64,000 nt of DNA, from assembly GCA_045221575.1 (NCBI GenBank), contig JBGUWU010000002.1, positions 1 through 64,000 of the forward strand, in the 5' to 3' direction. Shown here in pieces: positions 33,647 through 42,977 of this stretch (positions within the stretch are counted from its first letter, which is position 1; each line of letters starts with the position of its first letter). This DNA comes from Scybalousia_A sp045221575 (lineage in GTDB: Bacteria > Bacteroidota > Bacteroidia > Bacteroidales > P3). The notes below the pieces were generated by a model that worked only from the letters and a program-made list of their open reading frames with translations, searched no databases and had not been told where the DNA came from. A program made the translations under genes and the position numbers.

Positions 33647-35812
33647 TTATTTTACTATCTTCAATTCGTCTATCAAACGTTTGCAACCTGCATATTTATC
33701 TATGATGAATAGAACATAGCGAGCATCAACGCAGATAGTTCTTTGTAGTTCTGGCTCAAAAGCAATATCACCGCTCATTGCTTCCCAGTTGCCGTCAAAA
33801 GCAAGTCCTATTAATTCACCTTTACCATTTATAACAGGAGAACCTGAGTTTCCGCCTGTAATATCGTTATTGGTAAGGAAACAAACAGTCATATTGCCTT
33901 TCTTGTCAGCATATTGACCATAGTCTTTAGCAGAATAAAGTTCTTTAAGTTTAGATGGAACTATGAATTCATCATTTGTTGGGTCTTCTTTTTCCATTAT
34001 ACCGTCAATAGTAGTAGTGAAGTCATAGTGAATAGCGTCTGCTGGATAGTAATCTAAGACTGTACCGTAAGTCATACGCATTGTGAAGTTAGCATCAGGA
34101 TAACGTACTAAGTTAGGGTTCATTTCTCTAAGAGCTTGAACGAAATTTTGTCTTGCATCTTGAAGTGTTTGTGTTGCAATATCAGATATTTCATCTTGGT
34201 TAAGCAAAGCACTATAAAGAAGCATTACGACTTTAACGATAGGGTCTTTTGATAGTTGTTTTTCTTTAGGTTTCTTTGCGAACTTGTTGAAATTCTCTTG
34301 TGAGCCAAAGATAGATTTTTTGAATGCTTTATCAACAAATTTATCTACACCACCTTCTTTATTAACCATAGTAACAAGGTCTGTTATAGCATACTCTGCA
34401 GGTAGTTCTGTTTCCATTTTGATAAGAGCAGCGAAAAGTTCTTTTTCTGTTTGTTGATCATATTTTTCAAAATGTATATCACCTTGTTCTTTTAGAAGGT
34501 CGCCAACGCTTACACCTTCGCCCATCTGTGAAGACATTAGGAATGTGAAATAGCATCTAAGAGCCAACATTGAACGTTGTGACATGTAAATACCTAAATT
34601 ATGATACCAAGCTGTTTGGAAAGAAGGAGAACTTGCTATATCTTTTGTTGAGTTCTTCAAATCTTCGATAACATTAGAATATTTCTCTCTTTCTGAATCT
34701 TTAGAAATCCATTCCTGCAAATCATTTTCTATATTTAGTTTCTTATCATAAACATGCAAACGTTTTAAACCACGAGATTCTCCTTGTTTGTTCTTCCACA
34801 TATTCATCATAGAAGCATAATCAGAAGCATATTTTAAACGTACAGCATTATCTCTATCCATATTTTTCTTCATTACAGGAAGCATATAATCTCCTGCTTT
34901 TACAATGCTTGGATTAGATATATTTAGAGTATTTTCCACTTCGTATGAAGTCATGTATCTTTCTGTGCTTCCAGGATAACCCCATATCATTGCGAAATCA
35001 TCTTTTTCTACGCCTGCAATAGAAACAGGTAGATAATGTTTTGGAGTATAAGGAACATTGTCTTCTGAATAATCTGCTGGATTATTGTCTTTGTCTGCAT
35101 AGATACGGAAGATAGAGAAGTCGCCTGTGTGTCTTGGCCACATCCAGTTGTCAGTATCTCCTCCAAACTTACCGATAGAAGAAGGTGGAGCTCCAACTAA
35201 ACGAACATCGTTGAATTGTTCATAAACAAACATATAATATTCGTTTCCTTCAAAGAAGTCTTTTATCTCAACTCTGTACTTACCACCTTCAGAGTATTGT
35301 TCTTTTAATTCAGCAATTTTATTTTGAATTTCTTGTGCGTATTGACTTTTGTTTAAGTCATTCACATGATCACCTAAAACGTCTTTTGTCACATCATACA
35401 TTTGACGTAAGAAAGAAACATAAAGACCTGGAATAGGAATCTCTTCTTGAAAATTATCTGCCCAGAAGCCATTTGTTAAATAGTCGTGTTCTACAGTAGA
35501 AGCACCTGCTATTGCGTCATAGCCGCAGTGATGATTGGTGAACATTAAGCCTTGACTTGATACCATTTCACCTGTGCAAAACTCTCCCATTTGAACAATA
35601 GCGTCTTTTAGGGAAGAATTGTTGAAAGAATAAAGTTCTTCTGCTGTAAGTTGCAAACCAAGACGTTTCATATCGTCGTAGTTTAGTTGTTGAAAGAACA
35701 TAGGTAGCCACATACCCTCATCTGGTGGAGGAGTTGGCAGTTGTTTTGGCTTTGCAAACAATGTTGTAAATGCAAGCAACATTGCTAATGCTAATAAACT
35801 TAATTTTTTCAT
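33647..35812 (-). CDS. S46 family dipeptidyl peptidase, DPP7 type
   Basis: Periplasmic serine peptidase that removes N-terminal dipeptides from imported oligopeptides; a key enzyme of asaccharolytic Bacteroidales. 721 aa with signal peptide (ending TLFA-K). Catalytic residues: His in TNHHCGYD (about 94-95), Asp in FGGDTDNWMWPRHTGDFS, Ser656 in TGGNSGSPV. The specificity-determining residue is Gly674 (LAFDGNWEA), which characterises DPP7 (hydrophobic P1); the acidic-specific DPP11 has Arg here. Followed by its own terminator; a 67-aa gene precedes it by 43 bp. Confidence 0.92.
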   Translation of the reverse strand: MKKLSLLALAMLLAFTTLFAKPKQLPTPPPDEGMWLPMFFQQLNYDDMKRLGLQLTAEELYSFNNSSLKDAIVQMGEFCTGEMVSSQGLMFTNHHCGYDAIAGASTVEHDYLTNGFWADNFQEEIPIPGLYVSFLRQMYDVTKDVLGDHVNDLNKSQYAQEIQNKIAELKEQYSEGGKYRVEIKDFFEGNEYYMFVYEQFNDVRLVGAPPSSIGKFGGDTDNWMWPRHTGDFSIFRIYADKDNNPADYSEDNVPYTPKHYLPVSIAGVEKDDFAMIWGYPGSTERYMTSYEVENTLNISNPSIVKAGDYMLPVMKKNMDRDNAVRLKYASDYASMMNMWKNKQGESRGLKRLHVYDKKLNIENDLQEWISKDSEREKYSNVIEDLKNSTKDIASSPSFQTAWYHNLGIYMSQRSMLALRCYFTFLMSSQMGEGVSVGDLLKEQGDIHFEKYDQQTEKELFAALIKMETELPAEYAITDLVTMVNKEGGVDKFVDKAFKKSIFGSQENFNKFAKKPKEKQLSKDPIVKVVMLLYSALLNQDEISDIATQTLQDARQNFVQALREMNPNLVRYPDANFTMRMTYGTVLDYYPADAIHYDFTTTIDGIMEKEDPTNDEFIVPSKLKELYSAKDYGQYADKKGNMTVCFLTNNDITGGNSGSPVINGKGELIGLAFDGNWEAMSGDIAFEPELQRTICVDARYVLFIIDKYAGCKRLIDELKIVK

Positions 35813-35855
35813 TGTAATTTTTTTTATTTTTATTTGTTAATAATGGTTTTTGTTT

Positions 35856-36059
35856 CTAATCTTGGTCTTTTGATTCTTCGTTATTAACTTTCTCTAACTC
35901 TTTCTCTCGTTTTTCCATCTCTTTAAGCTCTAATTCCACAACACTTTTCATCTTACCTCTAAGAGAATTTTGCAGACGTCTGAGATACTTTTGGTCTTTG
36001 ATTTGTAATACAGTTTTTATTATTTCAATTTGTTGTTCTTCTAATGTAAATACAGTCAT
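35856..36059 (-). CDS. 67-aa helical protein of unknown function
   Basis: Highly charged, helix-forming, no membrane segment or signal: TLEEQQIEIIKTVLQIKDQK, then LRRLQNSLRGKMKS and a Glu/Lys-rich C-terminus. A good -7 box (TAATTTTG) 22 bp before the ATG supports expression. It may be co-transcribed with the S46 peptidase. Length and composition resemble antidotes of toxin-antitoxin pairs, but no toxin partner is adjacent. Confidence 0.6.
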   Translation of the reverse strand: MTVFTLEEQQIEIIKTVLQIKDQKYLRRLQNSLRGKMKSVVELELKEMEKREKELEKVNNEESKDQD

Positions 36060-36081
36060 TTTTTCAAATTCTATTTCGTTG

Positions 36082-36089
36082 CAAAATTA
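36082..36089 (-). promoter_or_regulatory. -7 box (TAATTTTG) of the 67-aa gene
   Basis: Minus-strand TAnnTTTG, 22 bp before the ATG; a TTGG sits 19 bp further upstream as a possible -33. Confidence 0.55.
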
Positions 36090-36152
36090 GATATTTTTTT
36101 TATATCTTCCAACAAAACTGTTTAAATTTATATTTCTTTCAATAATTTTGTC

Positions 36153-36160
36153 TAATTTTG
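36153..36160 (+). promoter_or_regulatory. -7 box (TAATTTTG) of lpd
   Basis: 26 bp before the ATG at 36187. It overlaps a TTG at 36148 that would otherwise extend the frame, so the ATG is the start. Confidence 0.6.
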
Positions 36161-36186
36161 CAAAAAATATAAAAATAATCATAGAT

Positions 36187-37560
36187 ATGAAATACGATAT
36201 AGCAATTATTGGTTCAGGACCAGGAGGCTATGTAGCAGCGGAGAAAGCCTCTCAATTAGGATATAAAGTAGCTCTTATAGAAAAAGAAAGATTAGGAGGA
36301 ATATGCTTGAATTGGGGTTGTATTCCTACTAAAGCCCTTTTGAAATCAGCACAAGCTTATCATTATGCAGTTAAAGGAGAAGACTATGGTGTTGAAATAG
36401 AAGGAACAGTTAAGCCTAATTTTACTAAGATAGTAGAACGTTCTCGTGGCGTTGCTGATATGATGAATAAGGGAGTTGAGTTCTTGATGAAGAAAAATAA
36501 TATTGATGTTATCTTTGGAAAAGGCTCACTTACAAAAGATAGAACAATAAAAGTAGAAACAGAAAACGGCGAACAAATTGTTGAAGCCGAAAATATTATC
36601 CTTGCTGTTGGCGCTCATTCAAGACAACTTCCTAACCTACCACAAGATGGTAAGCACATAATAGGTTATAGAGAAGCCATGACTTTAGAAAAACAGCCTG
36701 AAACTATGGTTGTTGTTGGAAGTGGAGCAATAGGTAGTGAGTTTGCACATTTTTATCAGACAATAGGAACTCAAGTTACTCTTGTGGAATTTATGCCTAC
36801 TATAGTACCAAATGAAGATAAAGAAGTGGCTTCAACACTTCAAAGAGTGTTTAAGAAGAATGGTATGAAGGTTTATACGTCTACATCTGTTGATAAGGTG
36901 GAAGTTGTAGAGGATAAGTGTAAGGTAACTCTTAATGGTAAGAAGACAGAAGAAATAATGTGTGACGTTGTTCTTTCTGCTGTTGGAGTTGAAACAAATC
37001 TTGCTGGTCTTGGATTGGAAAACCTTGGCATAGAAAACGAAAGAGGCAAAGTTATTGTTAATGATTGGTATGAAACAAACGTTAAGGGAGTTTATGCGAT
37101 AGGAGATATTGTTCATGGTCCTGCATTGGCTCACGTTGCAAGTAAAGAAGCAGAAGTTTGTGTTAAACATATTAAAGGCATAGAGGTAAAACCTGTTACC
37201 TATTCTAATGTTCCTGGTTGTACTTATACTACACCAGAAATTGCTTCTGTTGGATTAAGCGAAGATAAAGCCAAAGAACAAGGCTTTGAAACAAAAGTTG
37301 GTAAGTTTATGTTTATGGCTTCTGGTAAAGCAACAGCAGCAGGAAACAGAGACGGCTTTGTTAAGATAGTTCTAAATGCAAAAGATAATACTATACTTGG
37401 TTGTAGTATGATAGGTGATAATGTAACTGAAATGATAGAAGAAATAGTTGTTGCAAGAGAAAATAATCTTAATGCTCAACAACTTATAGATTCTATTCAC
37501 CCACACCCAACAATGAGTGAAGCAGTTATGGAAGCCTTGACTATGGCTGTGAATTCATAA
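36187..37560 (+). CDS. lpd: dihydrolipoyl dehydrogenase
   Basis: FAD flavoprotein that re-oxidises dihydrolipoyl groups of 2-oxoacid dehydrogenase complexes or the glycine cleavage system with NAD+. From the ATG at 36187 it has 457 aa: FAD motif IIGSGPGGYVAA (8-18), redox disulfide Cys40/Cys45 in GGICLNWGCIPTK, NAD motif VVVGSGAIGSEFAH, FAD-binding GVYAIGDIVHGPALAH, and the C-terminal active-site HPHPTMSEA. No E1/E2 genes are nearby. recQ follows 16 bp downstream. Confidence 0.93.
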   Translation: MKYDIAIIGSGPGGYVAAEKASQLGYKVALIEKERLGGICLNWGCIPTKALLKSAQAYHYAVKGEDYGVEIEGTVKPNFTKIVERSRGVADMMNKGVEFLMKKNNIDVIFGKGSLTKDRTIKVETENGEQIVEAENIILAVGAHSRQLPNLPQDGKHIIGYREAMTLEKQPETMVVVGSGAIGSEFAHFYQTIGTQVTLVEFMPTIVPNEDKEVASTLQRVFKKNGMKVYTSTSVDKVEVVEDKCKVTLNGKKTEEIMCDVVLSAVGVETNLAGLGLENLGIENERGKVIVNDWYETNVKGVYAIGDIVHGPALAHVASKEAEVCVKHIKGIEVKPVTYSNVPGCTYTTPEIASVGLSEDKAKEQGFETKVGKFMFMASGKATAAGNRDGFVKIVLNAKDNTILGCSMIGDNVTEMIEEIVVARENNLNAQQLIDSIHPHPTMSEAVMEALTMAVNS

Positions 37561-37576
37561 GAACAAAGAAAGTAAA

Positions 37577-39259
37577 GTGATTTCAAAGGATACAACACCT
37601 TTACAAATTCTTAAAAAGTATTGGGGATATGACTCTTTCCGTTTTAAACAAGAAGAGATTATATCCTCAATTCTTGATAATAGAGATACTCTTGGAATAA
37701 TGCCCACAGGAGGAGGTAAGAGTATTTCCTATCAAGTTCCCGCTATGATCAAACCAGGTCTTTGTGTTGTAGTAGAACCTTTGATTTCTTTGATAAAAGA
37801 CCAAATAGATGGTTTGGAAAAAGTAGGTCTAAAAGCCGTTACTATTAATAGTTTGCAGACAAGAGAAAGAAACGACAGTGCTTTAAATCAATGTTACAAT
37901 AATAGAGTAAAGTTTCTTTTTGTTGCTGCTGAAAGACTTGTAGATAAACAGTTTCAATTTCATTTAAGACAATTAAAGATAGGTCTGTTTGTTATAGATG
38001 AAGCACATTGTATTTCTCAATGGGGTTATAGGTTTAGACCATCTTATTTAAAATTAGGAGTGCTTAGAGAAATACGTCCAGAAGTTCCCGTCTTAGCACT
38101 TACCGCTTCTGCAACAGAAAAAGTAATACAAGATATAATTGATGTTTTGCGATTTACAAACAAGCCTAATTTTCTTGTATGTAAAACTTCTGCTTTTAGA
38201 CCTAATATACATATCAAGATAGTAGAAACAACTAATAAAATAGAAAAGATTGCTTTGGCTGTAAAACATCTTTGTGGTTCTGGTATTGTATATTGTAATA
38301 AAAGAGTAGATACTGTTGTTATTGCAAAAGAACTAAAAGAACATTATAATATCTCTGTCAAAGCTTATCATGCACATCTTTCTCCATACGAAAGAACACA
38401 GGTTCAGAATAAATGGCTTAGTGGTGAAATACAAGTAGTAGTTGCTACGTCTGCTTTTGGAATGGGTATAGATAAAGCAGATGTAAGATTTGTTATTCAT
38501 GTAGATTTGCCTTATAGTATGGAAAGATACTATCAAGAAATGGGAAGAGCAGGAAGAGATGGTAAGAAAGCGTATAGTATAATATTATATGATGGTGATG
38601 ATTTGTTCGCACATGAGAATATAGCAAAAAGTGCTTATCCGGAAAAGAAAACAATAGCATCAATTTATCAAATACTGTGTAATAAATATCAGATTGCAAT
38701 AGGTAGCGGAAAAGCTGAAGAGTTTCCTTTAGACATAGATGAATTAGTGATTAAAACAAATTTACATCTTAATATAATACTTAACTCTTTGAAAGTGCTA
38801 GAAAGCGAAGGTTGGATTAGATTGATGAATGAAAACGCACCTATCTCAGAAATAAAAATACTTGCCACGAATGCTGAATTAAATAACTTTCTTAGAGAAT
38901 ATTCTCAATACTATTATATAATAGATTATCTGCTTAGACTGTATCCAGATATTCATTACGATTATGTTAAGATAAATGAAGGTCTTATAGCTAAAGACTC
39001 TAAAACAAAAGAAAGTCAAGTAGTAAAAGACCTGAAAATGTTGATGAAGTATAACATAATTACATATAAAGAAAAGGTAAAGGGAGATTATATTATCTTT
39101 ACTCAAGATAGACCTTATTCCGCTTCCTCTTTATTTACAAAAGAAATCTATGAACTTCCTAAAAAAGCAATAATAGAAAAAGCCAAATATATGCGTTCTT
39201 TTCTTACTACAAAAGAACACAAATGGAAATATATTCTTAATTACTTTCATTCTAATTAG
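37577..39259 (+). CDS. RecQ-family ATP-dependent DNA helicase
   Basis: 3'-5' superfamily 2 helicase for recombination and repair. Starts with GTG. Walker A MPTGGGKSISYQ (Lys48), VVVEPLISLIKDQI, DEAH box with the RecQ aromatic loop VIDEAHCISQWGYRFRPSY, ALTASATEKV, then GIVYCNKR, VVATSAFGMGIDKADVRFVIH and YYQEMGRAGRDGK. The C-terminus is short (560 aa), with an abbreviated RQC region that lacks the usual zinc-binding cysteines and no HRDC domain. Ends HSN-TAG, the stop being supplied by the repeat tract. Confidence 0.9.
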   Translation: MISKDTTPLQILKKYWGYDSFRFKQEEIISSILDNRDTLGIMPTGGGKSISYQVPAMIKPGLCVVVEPLISLIKDQIDGLEKVGLKAVTINSLQTRERNDSALNQCYNNRVKFLFVAAERLVDKQFQFHLRQLKIGLFVIDEAHCISQWGYRFRPSYLKLGVLREIRPEVPVLALTASATEKVIQDIIDVLRFTNKPNFLVCKTSAFRPNIHIKIVETTNKIEKIALAVKHLCGSGIVYCNKRVDTVVIAKELKEHYNISVKAYHAHLSPYERTQVQNKWLSGEIQVVVATSAFGMGIDKADVRFVIHVDLPYSMERYYQEMGRAGRDGKKAYSIILYDGDDLFAHENIAKSAYPEKKTIASIYQILCNKYQIAIGSGKAEEFPLDIDELVIKTNLHLNIILNSLKVLESEGWIRLMNENAPISEIKILATNAELNNFLREYSQYYYIIDYLLRLYPDIHYDYVKINEGLIAKDSKTKESQVVKDLKMLMKYNIITYKEKVKGDYIIFTQDRPYSASSLFTKEIYELPKKAIIEKAKYMRSFLTTKEHKWKYILNYFHSN

Positions 39260-39441
39260 CATTTAACAATTAATAATTAGAAATTAGTAATTAGAAATTA
39301 GAAATTAGAGATTAAGGATTGGTGGATTAATGCTGTTTTTTTTTAATCGCTGTACGTAATTTCTCATTTCTCATTACTAATTTCTAATTAAATGAAGATT
39401 TCTCTTTTCTAATTTCTAATTTTTTTTATAATTTTGCACTT
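39247..39441. repeat. AATTAG tract with B core (left arm of the 39/44 kb inverted pair)
   Basis: Contains the B3 core GGATTGGTGGATTAATGCTG followed by TTTTTAATCGCTGTACGTAA. From about 39309 to 39441, including the kamD -7 box, it matches the reverse complement of 44491-44620 almost base for base. Confidence 0.75.
39429..39436 (+). promoter_or_regulatory. -7 box (TAATTTTG) of kamDE
   Basis: 45 bp before the kamD ATG, at the inner edge of the inverted repeat. The -33 region lies in the repeat. Confidence 0.55.
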
Positions 39442-39480
39442 TTATTAATAGTACAGAAATAAAAACACATATATTTTCAA

Positions 39481-41046
39481 ATGAATAAAAGTAAATTAGG
39501 AATTGATTTCAACAAAGTCGCTCGTGGAAAACAACTTGCAAAAAATATTTCAGATGAAGTAGAAAACTTTGCAAAAGATTATTCTACCGTAACTTGTGAG
39601 AGAACAATATGCCGTCTTTTAGGTATAGACGGTGTAGATGCAAACGATGTTCCTTTGCCAAATGTTGTTGTTGATTTTGTTAAAGAGAAAGGACGTTTGA
39701 ATGATGGTATTATGTATATTATGGGTAATGCTGTTGCTCAAACAAAACTATCTCCTAACGAAATTGCTGAACAAATAGCTTTAGGTAAATTAGACATCAC
39801 AACACTTCCTTCTTGTTCAGAAAAAGATGCAAAAGAAAGTCTTCAGCCTTACATTGATGCTTCTTTAAAGAAAATTATTGACAGAAGAAGAAAACGTGAG
39901 AACTACATTGAAACTATAGGTGAGGGAGAAAAACCTTACCTATATATCATTGTAGCAACAGGTAATATCTATGAAGACGTTATTCAAGCACAAGCAGGAG
40001 CAAGACAAGGAGCAGATATTATTGCGGTAATACGTACTACAGGACAAAGTCTTTTGGATTATGTACCATACGGAGCAACAACAGAAGGTTTTGGAGGTAC
40101 ATTTGCTACTCAAGAAAACTTTAGAATAATGCGTAAAGCATTAGATGAAGTTGGAGAAGAAGTAGGTCGTTATATTAGACTATGTAACTATTGTTCTGGT
40201 CTTTGTATGCCAGAAATAGCAGTTATGGGTGCTTTGGAAGGATTAGATGTTATGCTTAACGATGCTTTATATGGTATCTTGTTTAGAGATATTAATATGA
40301 AGAGAACATTGATTGACCAATTTTTCTCAAGAGTTATCAATGGTTTTGCTGGTGTTATTATAAACACAGGTGAGGATAACTATCTTACAACAGCAGATGC
40401 TTTTGATGAAGCACATACTGTTTTGGCTTCTGATTTTATTAACGAACAGCTTGCTTTTGCAGCAGGTATGCCAGAAGAACAAATGGGATTAGGACATGCT
40501 TTTGAAATGGACCCTCAATTAAAAAATGGCTTCCTTTACGAACTTGCACAAGCACAACTTATACGTGAAATATTCCCTAAGGCTCCAATAAAATATATGC
40601 CTCCAACAAAATTTATGACAGGTAATATCTTTAGAGGACAAATACAAGATGCTTTATTCAATGAAATAGGAATAATGACTCATCAAGGTTTGCAACTATT
40701 GGGAATGATGACAGAGGCTATTCATACTCCTTTTATGTCTGATAGATATGTTTCAATAGAAAACGCAAGATACATTTTCAATAATATGCACGATTTAGGT
40801 GATGATATTGAATTTAAGAAAGACGGTATCATGCAAACACGTGCTAAGAAAGTGTTAGATGATGCTGTTAATCTATTGGAAAGAATGCAAAGCGAAGGAC
40901 TATTCTCTGCTTTGGAGAAAGGTATATTTGGAGATGTTAAACGTCCAAGAGATGGAGGAAAAGGATTACAAGGTGTGTTTGAAAAAAGCGAACATTACTA
41001 CAATCCATTTATTGATTTAATGAAAGGAAAAGGAGGAAAAGAATAA
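39481..41046 (+). CDS. kamD: lysine 5,6-aminomutase alpha subunit
   Basis: Large subunit of the adenosylcobalamin- and PLP-dependent enzyme that moves the terminal amino group of D-lysine/beta-lysine to carbon 5 in lysine fermentation. 521 aa, close to the usual length. Recognisable stretches include LYIIVATGNIYEDVIQAQAG, RQGADIIAVIRTTGQSLLDY, PYGATTEGFGGTFATQENFR and HQGLQLLGMMTEAIHTPFM. The beta-subunit gene overlaps its stop by one base (TAATG), showing translational coupling. Other lysine-fermentation genes (kamA, kdd, kce, kal) are absent from the window. Confidence 0.93.
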   Translation: MNKSKLGIDFNKVARGKQLAKNISDEVENFAKDYSTVTCERTICRLLGIDGVDANDVPLPNVVVDFVKEKGRLNDGIMYIMGNAVAQTKLSPNEIAEQIALGKLDITTLPSCSEKDAKESLQPYIDASLKKIIDRRRKRENYIETIGEGEKPYLYIIVATGNIYEDVIQAQAGARQGADIIAVIRTTGQSLLDYVPYGATTEGFGGTFATQENFRIMRKALDEVGEEVGRYIRLCNYCSGLCMPEIAVMGALEGLDVMLNDALYGILFRDINMKRTLIDQFFSRVINGFAGVIINTGEDNYLTTADAFDEAHTVLASDFINEQLAFAAGMPEEQMGLGHAFEMDPQLKNGFLYELAQAQLIREIFPKAPIKYMPPTKFMTGNIFRGQIQDALFNEIGIMTHQGLQLLGMMTEAIHTPFMSDRYVSIENARYIFNNMHDLGDDIEFKKDGIMQTRAKKVLDDAVNLLERMQSEGLFSALEKGIFGDVKRPRDGGKGLQGVFEKSEHYYNPFIDLMKGKGGKE

Positions 41047-41837
41047 TGAGTGCAGGATTATATTCAATGGAGGCCAAGAACTTTGACACCAATCTTGACC
41101 TTACAAAAGTAAAGCCTTATGGTGATACAATGAACGATGGTAAAACACAGTTGAGTTTTACTCTTCCTGTACCAGCAGGAGATGAAGGCGTAGAAGCAGC
41201 AAAACAGTTGTTAAAGAAAATGGGTTTTGAAAATCCTATGGTTGTCTTCTATAAAGAACTAACTGAAGGATTTACATTCTTTAATTGTTATGGTTCTTGT
41301 ACTCATAGCGTAGATTATACCGTTATCCACGTTCCAAAAGTTGAATCCAACGTTATGGATATGCACGAAAACGACCAATATATCAAAGACCATATCGGTA
41401 GAAAGATAGTTGTTGTTGGTGCAAGTACAGGTACAGATGCTCACACTGTGGGTATTGATGCTATAATGAATATGAAAGGTTATGCAGGTCATTATGGTTT
41501 GGAACGTTATGAAATGATTGAGGCTTTAAATATGGGTTCTCAAGTTCCTAACGAAGAATTTATCGCTAAAGCCATAGAAATGAAAGCAGATGCTCTTTTG
41601 GTTTCACAAACGGTTACACAAAAAGACGTTCATATTAAAAACCTTACAGAGTTAGTAGAAATGTTAGAGGCTGAAGGATTAAGAGATAAAGTAATACTAT
41701 GTTGCGGAGGAGCCAGAATAACACACGAACTTGCTAAAGAGTTAGGTTACGATGCAGGTTTTGGAGCAAATACGTATGCTGATGATGTTGCCTCTTTCAT
41801 CTCAGAAGAATTGGCAAAAAGATTAGGTAAGATTTAG
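41046..41837 (+). CDS. kamE: lysine 5,6-aminomutase beta subunit
   Basis: Cobalamin- and PLP-binding subunit, 263 aa. The base-off cobalamin motif DxHxxG is DAHTVG with His133 as the expected cobalt ligand, and Lys144 (NMKGYAGHY) is at the position of the PLP-binding lysine of the characterised enzyme. The C-terminal Rossmann-type half (ALLVSQTVTQKDVHIKNL, VILCCGGARITHELAKELG, DAGFGANTYADDVASF) is complete. D-ornithine aminomutase is excluded by the separate 521/263-aa subunits. Followed by a strong terminator. Confidence 0.93.
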   Translation: MSAGLYSMEAKNFDTNLDLTKVKPYGDTMNDGKTQLSFTLPVPAGDEGVEAAKQLLKKMGFENPMVVFYKELTEGFTFFNCYGSCTHSVDYTVIHVPKVESNVMDMHENDQYIKDHIGRKIVVVGASTGTDAHTVGIDAIMNMKGYAGHYGLERYEMIEALNMGSQVPNEEFIAKAIEMKADALLVSQTVTQKDVHIKNLTELVEMLEAEGLRDKVILCCGGARITHELAKELGYDAGFGANTYADDVASFISEELAKRLGKI

Positions 41838-41864
41838 TTCAGATTACTATCTAAACATAAATGT

Positions 41865-41904
41865 AAATGAGAAATTAAAGTCTATGTTCTTTAATTTCTC
41901 ATTT
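41865..41904 (+). terminator. terminator of kamDE
   Basis: 16-bp perfect stem AAATGAGAAATTAAAG / CTTTAATTTCTCATTT with an 8-nt loop, followed by a T-run. Confidence 0.85.
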
Positions 41905-41967
41905 TTTTATAGACATGCTGTTGTTTTTTCTTTTGATTAAAAAAAAATAAAATCAAGTTTTTTATGT

Positions 41968-42007
41968 AAAAAGAGTTGATTTTAATTTTTCAAAATCAAC
42001 TCTTTTT
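41968..42007. terminator. AAAATCAACTC-family hairpin, probable terminator of the polyprenyl/TlpA operon
   Basis: 16-bp stem AAAAAGAGTTGATTTT / AAAATCAACTCTTTTT, 8-nt loop, A- and T-runs both sides. Part of the second repeat family (surrounding 41936-42025). Confidence 0.75.
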
Positions 42008-42050
42008 TTGCGAAAACGAAGTCTTTTTTTTTGAATAATCTTTCTTTTTA

Positions 42051-42389
42051 CTATCCCTTCTTGGTCAATGCTCTTAAATTTTCTAATGCATTTGAATTAT
42101 GAGTAGTAACTGCTTTTAAAACTGAACATTGCTCCATATCAGAACAATCTCCACAAGTATTAATATCTTTTTCTATTGCACATTTACGAATAGCACAAAG
42201 ATTTTCGCAATAAAAAGTTTTAACACCTTCAACTTTGCAACCCTCACAATTAATATGCTCAGGAAGAATAGGAGCATTGTTTAACTTAGCCCATAGTTTT
42301 GCAGTCTTTTCTCGCAATAAATTGTCATTGTTTTTTGTTGCAATGAATGCATCACATTTTTCGCAATCAAGTCCGCAATAGGCTATCAT
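42051..42389 (-). CDS. DUF3795 cysteine-rich protein
   Basis: 112 aa, starting IAYCGLDCEKCDAFIATK, the DUF3795 signature, with further Cys pairs (NCEGCKVEG, FYCENLCAIRKC, CGDCSDMEQC) likely to bind zinc or an iron-sulfur cluster. Function unknown; common in anaerobes. Last gene of a four-gene operon, 5 bp after the flavodoxin gene. Confidence 0.85.
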   Translation of the reverse strand: MIAYCGLDCEKCDAFIATKNNDNLLREKTAKLWAKLNNAPILPEHINCEGCKVEGVKTFYCENLCAIRKCAIEKDINTCGDCSDMEQCSVLKAVTTHNSNALENLRALTKKG

Positions 42390-42394
42390 ATTGC

Positions 42395-42958
42395 TTATAG
42401 GTTTTCTTTTACAAAATCTTCTAACTGCTTGTCGCTTGGAGAATTAAGAAGCTTTCCTCCTTTGATATTAAGCTTAGGGTATTTAGCTTGTAAATCCTCA
42501 ACACTCTTTGTGATGTTGCTACCTCCAGAGGTTGCAAACAAAACTATAGTCTTATTAGAAAAATCATAAGCCTCCAAAAAAGTATTTATTATTGTTGGGG
42601 CAGTGTACCACCAAATTGGGAAACCAATATAAATAACTGAATATTCATTAAGGTTTTTCAAATCTTTCTTTATAGCAGGACGAGAATTTTTATCTTTCAT
42701 TTCTAATGTAGAACGAGAGTTTTTGTTTCTCCAATCCAGGTCAGCATCTGTATATCTTTGCTCTGGAGTTATCTCATATAAGTCTGCACTTGCAGTTTTT
42801 GCTAACTTTTGTGCTACTCCTTTGGTTACACCTGAGGCAGAGAAATAAGCAACTAATGATTTCATATTCTTTTCTCCTTTTTTGCTGTTATTTTTTTGAG
42901 CGCAAGCAGTAAAACAAACCAAACTTACGCACATCATTATCAATAAAACTCTTTTCAT
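42395..42958 (-). CDS. flavodoxin with lipoprotein signal
   Basis: The frame opens upstream to 43069 inside the neighbouring gene, but the ATG at 42958 begins a lipoprotein signal (MKRVLLIMMCVSLVCFTAC) and is preferred. After a Lys/Asn-rich linker the flavodoxin fold starts at MKSLVAYFSASGVTKGVAQKL with the FMN phosphate loop, then YITP-type ADLYEITPEQRYT, IYIGFPIWWYTAP (FMN-stacking Trp/Tyr) and LFATSGGSNITKS. It is probably an electron carrier or FMN-dependent quinone reductase anchored outside the inner membrane, unusual for a flavodoxin. If the internal Met is used instead it would be cytosolic. Confidence 0.82.
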   Translation of the reverse strand: MKRVLLIMMCVSLVCFTACAQKNNSKKGEKNMKSLVAYFSASGVTKGVAQKLAKTASADLYEITPEQRYTDADLDWRNKNSRSTLEMKDKNSRPAIKKDLKNLNEYSVIYIGFPIWWYTAPTIINTFLEAYDFSNKTIVLFATSGGSNITKSVEDLQAKYPKLNIKGGKLLNSPSDKQLEDFVKENL

Positions 42959-42977
42959 TTTAATACTTTTGTGTTTT

